A stretch of 64,000 bases of DNA. Source: Crocosphaera chwakensis CCY0110. Lineage in GTDB: Bacteria > Cyanobacteriota > Cyanobacteriia > Cyanobacteriales > Microcystaceae. The first letter of the stretch is position 1; every line of letters starts with the position of its first letter. The stretch spans positions 18,366-82,365 of the forward strand of contig NZ_AAXW01000019.1 of assembly GCF_000169335.1 (NCBI RefSeq), given 5' to 3'. Below, piece after piece: positions 25,570-34,425 of the stretch. Under the pieces are notes generated by a model. That model was not told the origin of the DNA. It saw only the letters and a list, made by a program, of their open reading frames with translations, and ran no database searches. The position numbers and the translations under genes are program-made.

Positions 25570-26493
25570 TTATTGACATATTCTTGCTACGATCGCCCGA
25601 TGACGGGGACTGATAGGGGTTATTTTCGGGGTGTCAAACCCTGCTTTTTCTAGGGCTGTTTCTACATCTAAGGCGAAATATTGATCGAGGTAGGGTTCGG
25701 TACTTTTGAGTAGAGTTAAGATGTAGGGAGGCATTTTTTCATAGGCTTCGGCGCGGGGATTCATGTCCATCATGGTGAAGTATCCCCCAGGTTTAAGGAG
25801 ACGACGAGCTTCTTTGAAGATAGCGATCGCTGCTGTTTGGGGAAGTTCGTGGTACAACAAAAAGGCTGACACGAGATCAAAGGAGGTAGCTGGTAAGTTA
25901 GTTCTTTCGGCTGCCCCATGTACCCAGTCAATAGCTAGGTTTCGTTGTTGACTTCGGTACTGGGCGACGGCTAAATGATAGGCAGATAGATCTAATCCTG
26001 TTACCTTTGCGTTGGGGTAGAGTTCTTGTAGAGGGAAGGTACTCATACCGACACTACAACCGATGTCTAAAATTGTCTGGGGGGTCAAAGATAGTTGTTG
26101 TTTAAGAATTTCATGATAATTGTGCCGTAAACGGGGATCTCCCTTGACTCCAGCCGATGGCCAAATGCTCGCATGAACAGCATAAGCAGCAGATTCAACT
26201 TCTAGGGCAGATTCCCAACTCAAGTTGCCTGTTTCATAACCATGAAAGGAACAAACATAATAGTCAGGGTAGATAAGGTTCTGATTTTGAACTTTTTCTA
26301 GTTCTTCTTCCCAGTTATGAGCTTGCAGTTGGCGAACATTATCGCGCCAGGGAACCCCTATTTTTTCTGCTCGATTAATAATCATCTTTCGGGCTTGATA
26401 TTTAGCTAGTTTCGCTAGAGGTTTGATAGATAAAATTCCATTGATGAGACGGGAGGCCAAACTGGGTTGGGATTTATAGGAGGTAACAGTCAT
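25570..26493 (-). CDS. Class I SAM-dependent methyltransferase
   Basis: A 307-residue protein with a Rossmann-type methyltransferase domain from about residue 135. Motif I is ILDIGCSVGMSTFPL, motif II VTGLDLSAYHLAVA, and motif IV SFDLVSAFLLYHELP, followed by RRLLKPGGYFTMMDMNP. The N-terminal 130 residues are an extension with a Tyr-rich centre (LIYPDYYVCSFHGYETG) seen in cyanobacterial and plant-like homologues. The substrate is not evident. The gene is monocistronic by spacing, with gaps of 87 bases to efp and about 120 to rnhA. Confidence 0.85.
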   Translation of the reverse strand: MTVTSYKSQPSLASRLINGILSIKPLAKLAKYQARKMIINRAEKIGVPWRDNVRQLQAHNWEEELEKVQNQNLIYPDYYVCSFHGYETGNLSWESALEVESAAYAVHASIWPSAGVKGDPRLRHNYHEILKQQLSLTPQTILDIGCSVGMSTFPLQELYPNAKVTGLDLSAYHLAVAQYRSQQRNLAIDWVHGAAERTNLPATSFDLVSAFLLYHELPQTAAIAIFKEARRLLKPGGYFTMMDMNPRAEAYEKMPPYILTLLKSTEPYLDQYFALDVETALEKAGFDTPKITPISPRHRAIVARICQ

Positions 26494-26610
26494 ACAATTC
26501 TCTTGATGTCGATTCTGACAGTAACCAAGTCGTATCGATGGTTACTCACTTGTTATCGTTCTTGATTTTACCAGTGAATAGTTAACAAAAGAAATAAAGG
26601 TTAGGTAAAT

Positions 26611-27078
26611 TCAAAGTTCATACACTTCATCAATGGCAAGTGTCAATTGTTGGGTTGCTGTGACAGCTAAGCGATCGCATTGTTCATTTTCTGGGTGGCC
26701 TGCGTGACCTTTTACCCAGACAAATTTTACTTCATGTTTTTTACACAAATCTAACAGTTTTTGCCATAAATCAGGATTTTTTGCAGCTTCTTTGTTATTT
26801 CTTTTCCAACCGTTGGCTTGCCATTTTTTTGCCCATCCTTTAGTGATAGCATCAACTAAGTAACGAGAGTCTGTGTATAATGTCACCTCACAGGGGGTTT
26901 TTAAAGCTTCTAAACCAATGATAGCGGCCATCATTTCCATGCGATTATTAGTGGTTAAGCGATACCCTCCTGATAGTTCTTTTCGGTGTTCGTTATAGAC
27001 TAAAATGATGCCATAACCCCCTTTTCCGGGATTACCAGAACAAGCCCCATCTGTGTAAATTTGTACTTTTTTCATCAC
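26611..27078 (-). CDS. rnhA: Ribonuclease HI
   Basis: A 155-residue nuclease that degrades RNA in RNA-DNA hybrids. The catalytic acids are visible in IYTDGACSGNPGKGG (Asp), NNRMEMMAAI (Glu), LYTDSRYLVDAI (Asp) and CDRLA (Asp), with the basic handle region KKWQANGWKRNNKEA. Normal length and no N-terminal hybrid-binding domain. The upstream kilobase contains only degraded fragments. Confidence 0.96.
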   Translation of the reverse strand: MMKKVQIYTDGACSGNPGKGGYGIILVYNEHRKELSGGYRLTTNNRMEMMAAIIGLEALKTPCEVTLYTDSRYLVDAITKGWAKKWQANGWKRNNKEAAKNPDLWQKLLDLCKKHEVKFVWVKGHAGHPENEQCDRLAVTATQQLTLAIDEVYEL

Positions 27079-27311
27079 TCACTAGATTGTTTTTAATTCT
27101 AAAACGCAAAATACAATTCACTGTAACTATAGCAGTATTAGAAACAATTAAAAGGGACGAAAACCTAAAGAATAAGTAATAGAAGAATGATCTCAATTTT
27201 AAATTATAAATCAAATAAAAATAGGTGAACTCTTAAAGCAATCATCTATTAATATTCAAATCAAGCAAGAATTAGGAATGTAGAAGGAACAAAAAAAATC
27301 AGGTTTGGTCA

Positions 27312-27597
27312 TTAATTGTACTTTTTTGCTTTCTTTAGAATAAGGGTATGAAATTGATTAACGATTTCTTGTGTTAATTCACTTTCTGGTTTTACTGATT
27401 CTCGCTTCGATAAAATTTCCTTTATTTGAGTGGTTGATGTTTGACACAATTCAACTAACACTAATAAATCTTTGAATTATTGCTCTTGTTGCGCTTTATC
27501 TAGTTCTGATTTAATAATCATTTTATAGTTAGAAGCTATTTGATAAGTGAGGGCATAAATAATGTACTGATTAAGAGATGCCCCTTTAAAAAAAACT
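27312..27597 (-). pseudogene. Degraded small gene, antitoxin-like
   Basis: Read on the minus strand, a frame runs from about 27597 to a stop at 27312 with one internal TAA at 27477-27479. The upstream part contains KGASLNQYIIYALTYQIAS, similar to the C-terminal ribbon-helix-helix region of HicB-like or CopG-like antitoxins. The part after the stop (DLLVLVELCQTSTTQIKEIL onward) continues in frame with plausible codon use. No start codon remains. A toxin partner was not seen. The antitoxin identity is inferred from the short motif only. Confidence 0.5.
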
Positions 27598-27599
27598 TT

Positions 27600-27801
27600 T
27601 ACATTGATGATACGAATGCTCAAATTTATATTTGGAAAGTTGGAGAAGGTTATCCTATTTTACACCAAATTATTGATAGTAATAACAGTTGGGTAAGAGC
27701 GATCACCTCGACCATATGAGAACATAGATATTACAGGAGTCACTGGTTTAAACTCAGCACAAAAATACGCTTCAAAGAGTTTAGGTGCAATAGAAATGTA
27801 A
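27600..27801 (+). pseudogene. Frameshifted 3' remnant of a repeat-protein gene
   Basis: Two out-of-frame pieces read as protein. The first (27600-27719) gives YIDDTNAQIYIWKVGEGYP and ends SWVRAITSTI before a TGA. The second (27721-27801) gives DITGVTGLNSAQKYASKSLG and then a stop. The second piece resembles the C-terminal end of cyanobacterial pentapeptide-repeat or similar repeat proteins (the TGLxxAQKxSLKxLGA pattern). It abuts the antitoxin-like remnant on the other strand at about 27600, which implies a deletion joining two unrelated genes. Confidence 0.5.
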
Positions 27802-28106
27802 AGAAATTTATAGATTATCTGTACATAATACAGTTATTAATAGTGATTTTTAATAATCAATCATTAAGCTATGGTTTATTTTAAGTTAAATAAGTTTTAA
27901 CTCTAGCTTAAAATTTTTCATTATGGATAAAATATTCATTTTTATTCTTAAATTTTATAGAATCTATATATAAAAAATGATATAATCAGTGAATATACTG
28001 AACTAATTTAAAAAATTATTGTAAATTCCCTAAAAATTGGGATGTTATGACAAGGTAACTAAGACATAATTTAAGCATGATGTAACACTTTAAAAGGAGC
28101 AACTCA
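27802..28106. other. AT-rich intergenic region before the 28.1-kb gene
   Basis: About 300 very AT-rich bases with no ORF. The promoter for the small downstream gene is expected here. An AAAGGAGC ribosome-binding site lies just before its ATG. Confidence 0.5.
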
Positions 28107-28328
28107 ATGATTGGAAATATTCAAGAACGCCTTTTAGAATATGTCAGCAACGGACAAGAACTAAAATACATAGCTGATTTTTTAAATTTATCCAAATTAA
28201 GTTTAAAAAAGGAAATAGAAAACCTCGAAGAACGAGGATATTTACAAGTAGCAAACCATATTGATGGTAGTATTTATTCTTGTTGGTTGACCGATGAAGG
28301 TTGGTTGTATTTAGATGAACTATTTTAA
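28107..28328 (+). CDS. Small winged-helix-like protein
   Basis: A 73-residue protein whose predicted order is helix, helix-turn-helix (YIADFLNLSKLSLKKEIENL), then a short beta wing (RGYLQVANHIDGSIYSCWLT) and a final helix. This is the layout of a minimal MarR/ArsR-like winged-helix DNA-binding domain. It has a good ribosome-binding site (AAAGGAGCAACTCA before ATG) and its own terminator, so it is probably an expressed single gene. No named family is recognised; the target is unknown. Confidence 0.6.
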   Translation: MIGNIQERLLEYVSNGQELKYIADFLNLSKLSLKKEIENLEERGYLQVANHIDGSIYSCWLTDEGWLYLDELF

Positions 28329-28420
28329 AAAGAGTTATAATTTAAGCATTTTACTTAACAAGAATAAAAGTGAAAAAATAACACATCGTTGTTATCTTTA
28401 TACGATTCTTCTCTATTCTC

Positions 28421-28443
28421 TGGGTCTTAATGACCCATTTTTT
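28421..28443 (+). terminator. Intrinsic terminator of the winged-helix gene
   Basis: TGGGTC (28421-28426) and GACCCA (28432-28437) with a five-base loop are followed by TTTTTT. It separates this gene from the convergent recG. Confidence 0.72.
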
Positions 28444-28459
28444 CTCCTTTAATTTTTAA

Positions 28460-30919
28460 TCAAGTTAATATTTCTCCTCCCATTAACTTTTGATAACGGG
28501 TTTCTAATTCTTTTTTCAGTGAAGGTAAACTTCCTAAATTTTTATCGGCTGCAATAATTTTTTCTGCTGCTACTCTTGCTAATTCTAACACTTCTTGATC
28601 TTCTATTAAACTTGCTAAAGCAAAGTCTGGTAAACCTGATTGACGAGTGCCTAAAACGGTTCCTGGCCCTCTAAATCTTAAATCCATTTCTGATATAAAA
28701 AAGCCATCTTGAGACTGTTCTAACACGCTTAATCTTTGTCTGGCATCGGGGGTTTTACTACTACTCATCAACAAACAATAAGACTTATGAGAACCTCTTC
28801 CAACTCTACCTCTTAATTGATGTAACTGGGAGAGTCCAAAACGTTCAGCATTTTCGATTAACATGACAGTTGCATTGGGAACATCTACCCCGACTTCTAT
28901 AACTGTTGTTGAGACAATAATATGATATTTATTGTCCCGAAAAGCAGTTAATACTCCATCTTTTTCTACGGAACTCATCCGTCCATGTAACAGTCCAATA
29001 TTGAAGTCTGGAAACACTTTATCTGAGAGTTTTTTGTGTTCTTCTACTGCTGCTTTTACGTCCAATTTTTCTGATTCTTCAATCATAGGAAAAATAATAT
29101 AAACTTGTCGTCCTTGAGCAACTTCTCGGCGAATTAAATCATATGCTTGTGTCCTTTCTTTTCCAGTCAATACTGTGGTTTGAATAGCTTGTCTTCCAGG
29201 GGGTAATTCGTCAATTTGACTCACATCTAAATCCCCGTGTAAGGTTAACGCTAAAGTCCGAGGAATGGGAGTTGCTGTCATGGTTAAAACATGGGGGGAT
29301 TTACCTTTTGCTAATAGTTTCGCCCGTTGTTGTACCCCAAACCTGTGTTGTTCGTCGATAACAACTAAACCTAATTTTTGGAAGTTTACCGTGTCTTGAA
29401 TTAAAGCATGGGTTCCTACTAAAAGGGGTAATTCTCCTGTAATTAATTGACGATGTATTTCTTCTCTTTTGGCTTTTTTAGTAGAACCTGTTAATAGTTC
29501 TACGGGTAAATATAGCTGATTAAACCAAGGAATTAATTTTCGATAATGTTGTTCTGCTAAGACTTCTGTGGGTGCCATTAATGCAGCTTGATAACCGGAT
29601 TGTAAAGCAGCTAGTACAGCAAAGACAGCGACAATTGTTTTTCCTGCACCTACGTCTCCTTGTACTAAGCGATTCATAGGCGTTACTGAGTTCAAATCTT
29701 CTAAAATTTCATTAATAACCCGTTGTTGTGCATTAGTTAAACTAAAAGGTAATATATTATCAAACTGTTCTATTAATCTTCCTTTGGGAGTAAAAACTGT
29801 ACTATTATGAATTTGTTTTTGTTCTTGACGACGTTGCAGAAATCCTAATTGTAAATAAAAGAATTCATCGAAAACTAAACGCCGTCTTGCATGGGCTAAC
29901 AATTCAGAAGTTTCGGGAAAATGAATATTACTAATTGCTTCTTTTAATCCCATTAATCCATATTGTTCTCTCAATACTCTAGGTAAAGGATCTCGAAGTT
30001 GTTTAATTGCCTCTAAACTAACAATAATAGCTTTACGAATTAAGTCGGCTCCTACTCCTTCAGTTAAAGGATACACAGGTAAAACTCGACCAATTTTAAT
30101 GGACTCAATACTTGAACCAACACTATCTAAAACTTCAATTTCTGGGTTATCTAATGTAATTCCGTAGCGGTTTTGTTTCACTAACCCTGATGCTGCTACA
30201 GTTGAACCTAACGGATAAATTCTTTTCTGTCTTTCTTGCCATCCTCTACTGGTAAAACGAGTCCCTGCAAAGAAACGATTCAATTTAATTTGTCCTGTAT
30301 GATCTCTTAAAATTAACTCAAAAATACTCAATTTTTTATTTTTGGGACTGGTAAAACAATTGCAGCGTTTTACCGTTCCTACAATGGTCACAGTTTCCCC
30401 TGCAACTAAATTATTAATAGTGACTTGTCGAGCATAATCAATATGATCACGGGGATAATAAAATAGTAAGTCTTTAACTGTATAGAGACCTAATCTTTTC
30501 AGTAATTCTGCTCTTTTATAACCTACTTCTGCTAAGGTACTTAAAGATTGCTCTAAACTAATAGGACGTAACGAAGCTTTTTTATCAGTAATAGCTGTGG
30601 TTTTTGGTAACTTTGGTGGTTGTGGTTCGGAAGGAGTTTCTAATGTCTTTCTAAGTTCATATAAAAATTGACGAGTTTGACTAATTAAGGTCTTTCTTTG
30701 TGCTACACTTAAGTTAGAATAATCAGCATATTGGGCTGCAAAATTTTGCCACTTTCTGCGATCGCTTGTTGGAGTCCCATTCGGAGGACTATTACCAAAA
30801 TTAAGGCACAAAAATTCGTTAAACTGATATTGATTACCCTGTAAATTGGTAAATCCTTTTTCTGCTTCAACTGATAAAGCTTTATCTAAACGTATCCAGT
30901 CAATGTTTCCTGAGGCCAT
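28460..30919 (-). CDS. recG: ATP-dependent DNA helicase RecG
   Basis: An 819-residue branch-migration helicase that remodels stalled forks and junctions. After a cyanobacterial N-terminal extension of about 100 residues comes the wedge (OB) domain near 180-270, then the helicase core: Walker A GDVGAGKTIVAVFA, LMAPTEVLAEQHY, the DEQH-type box IDEQHRFGVQQRA, MTATPIPRTLAL, and later LHGRMSSVEKDGVL, STTVIEVGVDVPNA, RFGLSQLHQLRGRVGRG. The C-terminal FRGPGTVLGTRQSG is the RecG-specific TRG-like element. Full length including the extension. Confidence 0.96.
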   Translation of the reverse strand: MASGNIDWIRLDKALSVEAEKGFTNLQGNQYQFNEFLCLNFGNSPPNGTPTSDRRKWQNFAAQYADYSNLSVAQRKTLISQTRQFLYELRKTLETPSEPQPPKLPKTTAITDKKASLRPISLEQSLSTLAEVGYKRAELLKRLGLYTVKDLLFYYPRDHIDYARQVTINNLVAGETVTIVGTVKRCNCFTSPKNKKLSIFELILRDHTGQIKLNRFFAGTRFTSRGWQERQKRIYPLGSTVAASGLVKQNRYGITLDNPEIEVLDSVGSSIESIKIGRVLPVYPLTEGVGADLIRKAIIVSLEAIKQLRDPLPRVLREQYGLMGLKEAISNIHFPETSELLAHARRRLVFDEFFYLQLGFLQRRQEQKQIHNSTVFTPKGRLIEQFDNILPFSLTNAQQRVINEILEDLNSVTPMNRLVQGDVGAGKTIVAVFAVLAALQSGYQAALMAPTEVLAEQHYRKLIPWFNQLYLPVELLTGSTKKAKREEIHRQLITGELPLLVGTHALIQDTVNFQKLGLVVIDEQHRFGVQQRAKLLAKGKSPHVLTMTATPIPRTLALTLHGDLDVSQIDELPPGRQAIQTTVLTGKERTQAYDLIRREVAQGRQVYIIFPMIEESEKLDVKAAVEEHKKLSDKVFPDFNIGLLHGRMSSVEKDGVLTAFRDNKYHIIVSTTVIEVGVDVPNATVMLIENAERFGLSQLHQLRGRVGRGSHKSYCLLMSSSKTPDARQRLSVLEQSQDGFFISEMDLRFRGPGTVLGTRQSGLPDFALASLIEDQEVLELARVAAEKIIAADKNLGSLPSLKKELETRYQKLMGGEILT

Positions 30920-31043
30920 AGTTGTCTAGGGAGTGAACACTGGACTTTTTATTGTGACACATTTCCCTATTATTTTGTTGTCAATTGTTTAATGATAATT
31001 AATTTAATTTCAAGCTGTCACTTTAACCTTATCAAAAGTTAGT

Positions 31044-31068
31044 AGAGGCTTAATAATGTTAAGCCTCT
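31044..31068. other. Intergenic hairpin downstream of the 31.1-kb gene
   Basis: AGAGGCTTAA (31044-31053) and TTAAGCCTCT (31059-31068) form a 10-bp stem with a five-base loop. On + it is followed by AAAAATTTT; on the minus strand there is only a weak T stretch. It probably ends or stabilises the minus-strand transcript. Confidence 0.45.
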
Positions 31069-31107
31069 AAAAATTTTATTATTAGACTATAAATTGATGA
31101 TTTCTGC

Positions 31108-31479
31108 TTAATTTTCTATCAAAATTTTGACTAAGATTTTTACAGTTTCTTCTAATTTTTCGACTCTTTCTTCTAAAGAAATCGGTGGCGATAATCCTTC
31201 AATAGCTTTCAAGAAATGCTGCCAGCCTTTTCTACATTTTATCCCATAAGCTTTCTTATAAGTAGCATAAGCATTATTATAATTTCCATAACGCTTAATT
31301 AATTCTTCTTTTGTTATTTTGCTTTCAGGAAGAGCTTTACTAGAATTTTCAACAGTATTTAATAATTCATGTAAACGAGTAGATAACGTTGCTGTAATTG
31401 AAAAAACTTTGGCAGAATTTTTAATATCCTGTTGTTGTAAATCTTCTAACTCTTCGATTAATTTACTAAATCTTGACAT
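31108..31479 (-). CDS. Hypothetical helical protein, partner of the next gene
   Basis: A 123-residue protein I do not recognise. It is almost entirely helical. It begins with a coiled-coil-like stretch (FSKLIEELEDLQQQDIKNS), has a central Tyr-rich motif (RYGNYNNAYATYKKAYGIKC) and ends with another short coil (LEERVEKLEETVKILVKILI). The gene starts about 20 bases after the stop of the 199-residue coiled-coil gene on the same strand, so they form a probable two-gene operon. No membrane segment or enzyme motif is seen. Confidence 0.6.
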   Translation of the reverse strand: MSRFSKLIEELEDLQQQDIKNSAKVFSITATLSTRLHELLNTVENSSKALPESKITKEELIKRYGNYNNAYATYKKAYGIKCRKGWQHFLKAIEGLSPPISLEERVEKLEETVKILVKILIEN

Positions 31480-31500
31480 TAATTTTACCTATACTATTAA

Positions 31501-32100
31501 CTAATTATCTAATAAATTTTTACCAATATCAGCAGGACTGGTTCCCATTTGAGGTTTATCAGGATCAGGCTCAGGTGTATTCTCTATCTTGCCATAATCT
31601 TTATGATGATCCCTGAAAAATAAAGATTGAATCAACGTCCAAATAATACTAAACTTCTCGAATAAATCATTAGTTTGTTGTACTTTAATAGTAGCAATTT
31701 CTACCTCAGTTTCAATTTGTTTTAATTCAGCAACTACCCTATCTCTTTGGACTATCATTCTTCGTTTTTCTTCAGTTAATTGTGTCATTTGTTCATTAAT
31801 CTGTGTTAACTCAGACTTCAAAGAAACAATATTTTCCGATTTTAATCTTATTTGCACTTCTAATTCTTGGTTTTCTTTTGATAGTGTAATAATTTCAGCT
31901 TTTAATTGTTTTTTATCTATTTTATGTTGGTCACTCCAATGTGCTAATTGACCTTGAGAACGCCGTAACGTTTTAACCACCCCTACTGCTTCCTGTAAGT
32001 GTCCATTATCAGGATAGGCTTTTGCTAATTTATAAACACTTTTTACACGAGTATCAATATCAACAGTCATCTTTAAAATTGTTTTATAGTTCGGTAACAT
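31501..32100 (-). CDS. Hypothetical coiled-coil protein
   Basis: A 199-residue protein without a recognised family. Residues about 60-145 form a long coiled coil (KENQELEVQIRLKSENIVSL, then QMTQLTEEKRRMIVQRDRVV). A hydrophobic stretch near 150-165 (FSIIWTLIQSLFF) could touch a membrane, and the C-terminal 30 residues are Pro/Asp-rich and probably disordered. The start could be the first ATG (32100) or the ATG at 32070 (MTVDIDTRV). It lies upstream of the 123-residue helical protein and is divergent from the DUF58 gene. Confidence 0.6.
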   Translation of the reverse strand: MLPNYKTILKMTVDIDTRVKSVYKLAKAYPDNGHLQEAVGVVKTLRRSQGQLAHWSDQHKIDKKQLKAEIITLSKENQELEVQIRLKSENIVSLKSELTQINEQMTQLTEEKRRMIVQRDRVVAELKQIETEVEIATIKVQQTNDLFEKFSIIWTLIQSLFFRDHHKDYGKIENTPEPDPDKPQMGTSPADIGKNLLDN

Positions 32101-32256
32101 TAATTATAATAATTTGGCTCAAAAACAACAGTGAGACTGATCACATGATTAACCATAAGTTAATCAAATTTAATAATAATAAACTTAAGTTTATGTAAGT
32201 CGAAGTTTTGCTATGATTAAAACAAGAACAAATGCCACACTTTACCGACTAATATT

Positions 32257-33414
32257 ATGGTGAAAAAAGGTACATTTTCCCTCATAGACTGGTTAGAAAC
32301 CCATTGGACAACCCCTGCCTTTAGTGGCTGGTTATTAGGCGTATTAGCCTTATGTTTCTTCGGTGCAGCAACTAATACCATGGCCGGATGGTTATATGTC
32401 TTAAGCGGTACTATTTTGGCATTATTGATATTATCCGCTATTTTATCGGTGCGATCGCTTTCTAAAATAGAAGTTCGTCGCAGTCCCCTTAACCCTGTAA
32501 GTGCAGGAGATGATCTCACTGTCGAAGTGATCATCGAAAATAAGTCAAAATCTCCTAAAACCTTACTGCAAATTTTGGATATCGTCCCTGTAGTCTTGGA
32601 TAAGCCTAAAAACACCGCTATTGAAGCCATTGAACCTCAAGGAGAACACCATTGGACTTATTACCTAACCACTCAACAAAGAGGGGTCTATCATTGGCAT
32701 GAGGTTCAGTTACGTAGTGGTTCGCCGTTAGGACTGTTTTGGTGTCGTCGTAGTCAGGAAGTCCCTGCTAAAGCAGTAGTTTATCCTCAGATATTGCCCT
32801 TAAATCATTGTCCTTTAATTGATACCATAGGACAGGAAGAAAGTGACCAAAAACAAAGTGATCGCCGTTTTCAAGCAGCCAGTGAGGGAGTTACGAAAGC
32901 GTTACGGCCTTACCGTTACGGTGATCCCATGCGGATGATACATTGGCGTACCAGTGCTAAATACGACGAGTTTCAGGTAAGGGAGTTAGAAGTGGTGACA
33001 GGGGGAGAAGATATTATTATCTGTTTGGATAGTGGTTCAGTCTGGAAAGATAATAGTTTTGAACAAGCGGTTATTGCAGCAGCTTCTTTATACTTTTATG
33101 CCAGTCGCGCCCAGTTAAATGTTAAATTATGGACAGCAAAAACAGGACTTATTTATGGTAACCGTACTGTATTAGAGACGTTAGCAGCCGTTAATTCAGA
33201 AGAAGATAATAAAGAGCATATTTTACCTAAAATACCCTTAATTTGGATTACAGAAAATACGGCTAGTTTTGAGCATTTACCGTTAGGAAGTCGTTGGCTT
33301 TTATTCCCTCAAGAGGCTGAGAAAATTCCGAGTTTTTTGGGTCAAACTTTAAGGGGTTTAGTCATTAGTTCTGAGCAATCTTTACAAAATCAATTACAAA
33401 AAATTCCACAGTAA
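32257..33414 (+). CDS. DUF58 domain protein
   Basis: A 385-residue membrane-anchored protein. Two hydrophobic segments near the N-terminus (residues about 22-70) are followed by a beta-sandwich region and the DUF58 core, with the signature RPYRYGDPMRMIHWRTSAKY near residue 210 and a von Willebrand A-like Asp in DIIICLDSGSVWKD. DUF58 proteins usually accompany MoxR-type AAA ATPases in complex maturation, but no moxR lies in this window. Function is unknown beyond that association. A perfect palindrome follows the stop. Confidence 0.88.
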   Translation: MVKKGTFSLIDWLETHWTTPAFSGWLLGVLALCFFGAATNTMAGWLYVLSGTILALLILSAILSVRSLSKIEVRRSPLNPVSAGDDLTVEVIIENKSKSPKTLLQILDIVPVVLDKPKNTAIEAIEPQGEHHWTYYLTTQQRGVYHWHEVQLRSGSPLGLFWCRRSQEVPAKAVVYPQILPLNHCPLIDTIGQEESDQKQSDRRFQAASEGVTKALRPYRYGDPMRMIHWRTSAKYDEFQVRELEVVTGGEDIIICLDSGSVWKDNSFEQAVIAAASLYFYASRAQLNVKLWTAKTGLIYGNRTVLETLAAVNSEEDNKEHILPKIPLIWITENTASFEHLPLGSRWLLFPQEAEKIPSFLGQTLRGLVISSEQSLQNQLQKIPQ

Positions 33415-33420
33415 AAAATT

Positions 33421-33445
33421 GTAAGGTGGGCATTGCCCACCTTAC
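33421..33445. repeat. Perfect palindrome, dispersed repeat and likely bidirectional terminator
   Basis: GTAAGGTGGGC (33421-33431) pairs with GCCCACCTTAC (33435-33445), an 11-bp stem with an ATT loop. It sits between two convergent genes, seven bases after the first stop. A related sequence lies after cupB at 60962-60982, and a similar GGTGGGT/ACCCACC core is inside the MITE-like element at 55.6 kb, so it is probably a member of a genomic palindrome family. Confidence 0.65.
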
Positions 33446-33462
33446 TACGAGATTTTAAACTT

Positions 33463-34335
33463 TTATTGTACAGAAATAACTTTTCGATTACGCATTAATA
33501 AAGCAAACCCTGCGCTAGTAAGAAACATCAGTAAACTATAGATACCAGCAGGAATCGCCATAGTTGGTGAATCTAACAAAACGCTGGCAATCGTAATCGC
33601 TAATGTTCCATTTTGTATACCTACCTCAACGGTGATAGTTTTGGTACTCTTTTCGTCAAGTTTAGCGATAGTAGCCATAGTATATCCAAGAAACATAGTA
33701 ACCAAATTTAAGCTTAAAGTGACTCCTCCAACTTGTAAAAAATTGGGTAGTAAATCAGCACGTCCCTTAACTAATAAACCAAAAATAATTAATCCTAAAA
33801 AAGACAAGGATAACCATTTAACAATTTTTTCAATTTTCTTTGCTAACTTGGGGTGATAGTGGTTGACTAACATCCCTAAAACAATAGGAATAAAGATAAT
33901 AATCGCAATTTGAAGAATGGTTTTCAAGATAGGTAACTGCAAGGCTGTATCGGTTGCCATAAATGTCTGCATTCCCAAATTAATCACCAGAGGAATAGTA
34001 ATAATAGTAATCAGACTACTGATAGCGGTTAAAGTAATCGATAAAGCGACATTACCTCGTAGTAAATAACTGATTACATTAGAAGTTGCGCCTCCTGGAC
34101 AAGCAGCTAAAATAATCACTCCAACGGCTAACTCTGGGGTCAACGAGAACATTCCAGCTAACACAAAACCAATAATAGGTAAGATAATCAATTGAGCAAT
34201 TAAACCAAACAATACCCCTTTCGGTTCAATCAAAATGCGCTGAAAATCAACAATCTTTAAGCCCAAACCCATGCCCATCATAATGATAAATAAGGCAAGG
34301 GGAAGAAAAACCGCCGAAAGAACAGTCGACTCCAT
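33463..34335 (-). CDS. Bile acid:sodium symporter (BASS) family transporter
   Basis: A membrane carrier of about 290 residues with nine or ten hydrophobic segments. The family signature is CPGGATSNVISYLLRGNVALS near residue 85, and the second-half match is VEVGIQNGTLAITIA. In other organisms BASS proteins move organic anions such as bile acids, pyruvate or pantoate together with Na+. This is not the SbtA bicarbonate type. The open frame extends 16 codons further to 34383, but the ATG at 34335 (MESTVLSAVFLP) gives a normal start for a membrane protein without a polar Cys/Lys-rich leader. The substrate is unknown. Confidence 0.88.
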   Translation of the reverse strand: MESTVLSAVFLPLALFIIMMGMGLGLKIVDFQRILIEPKGVLFGLIAQLIILPIIGFVLAGMFSLTPELAVGVIILAACPGGATSNVISYLLRGNVALSITLTAISSLITIITIPLVINLGMQTFMATDTALQLPILKTILQIAIIIFIPIVLGMLVNHYHPKLAKKIEKIVKWLSLSFLGLIIFGLLVKGRADLLPNFLQVGGVTLSLNLVTMFLGYTMATIAKLDEKSTKTITVEVGIQNGTLAITIASVLLDSPTMAIPAGIYSLLMFLTSAGFALLMRNRKVISVQ

Positions 34336-34425
34336 AAGAACTCCACACACAAAACTTTTAGTTATCTTACAATAGTTTGACAAATTGGGTTGGTGTTGGC
34401 AAGAAGTACCTTAATTGATCTCTTA

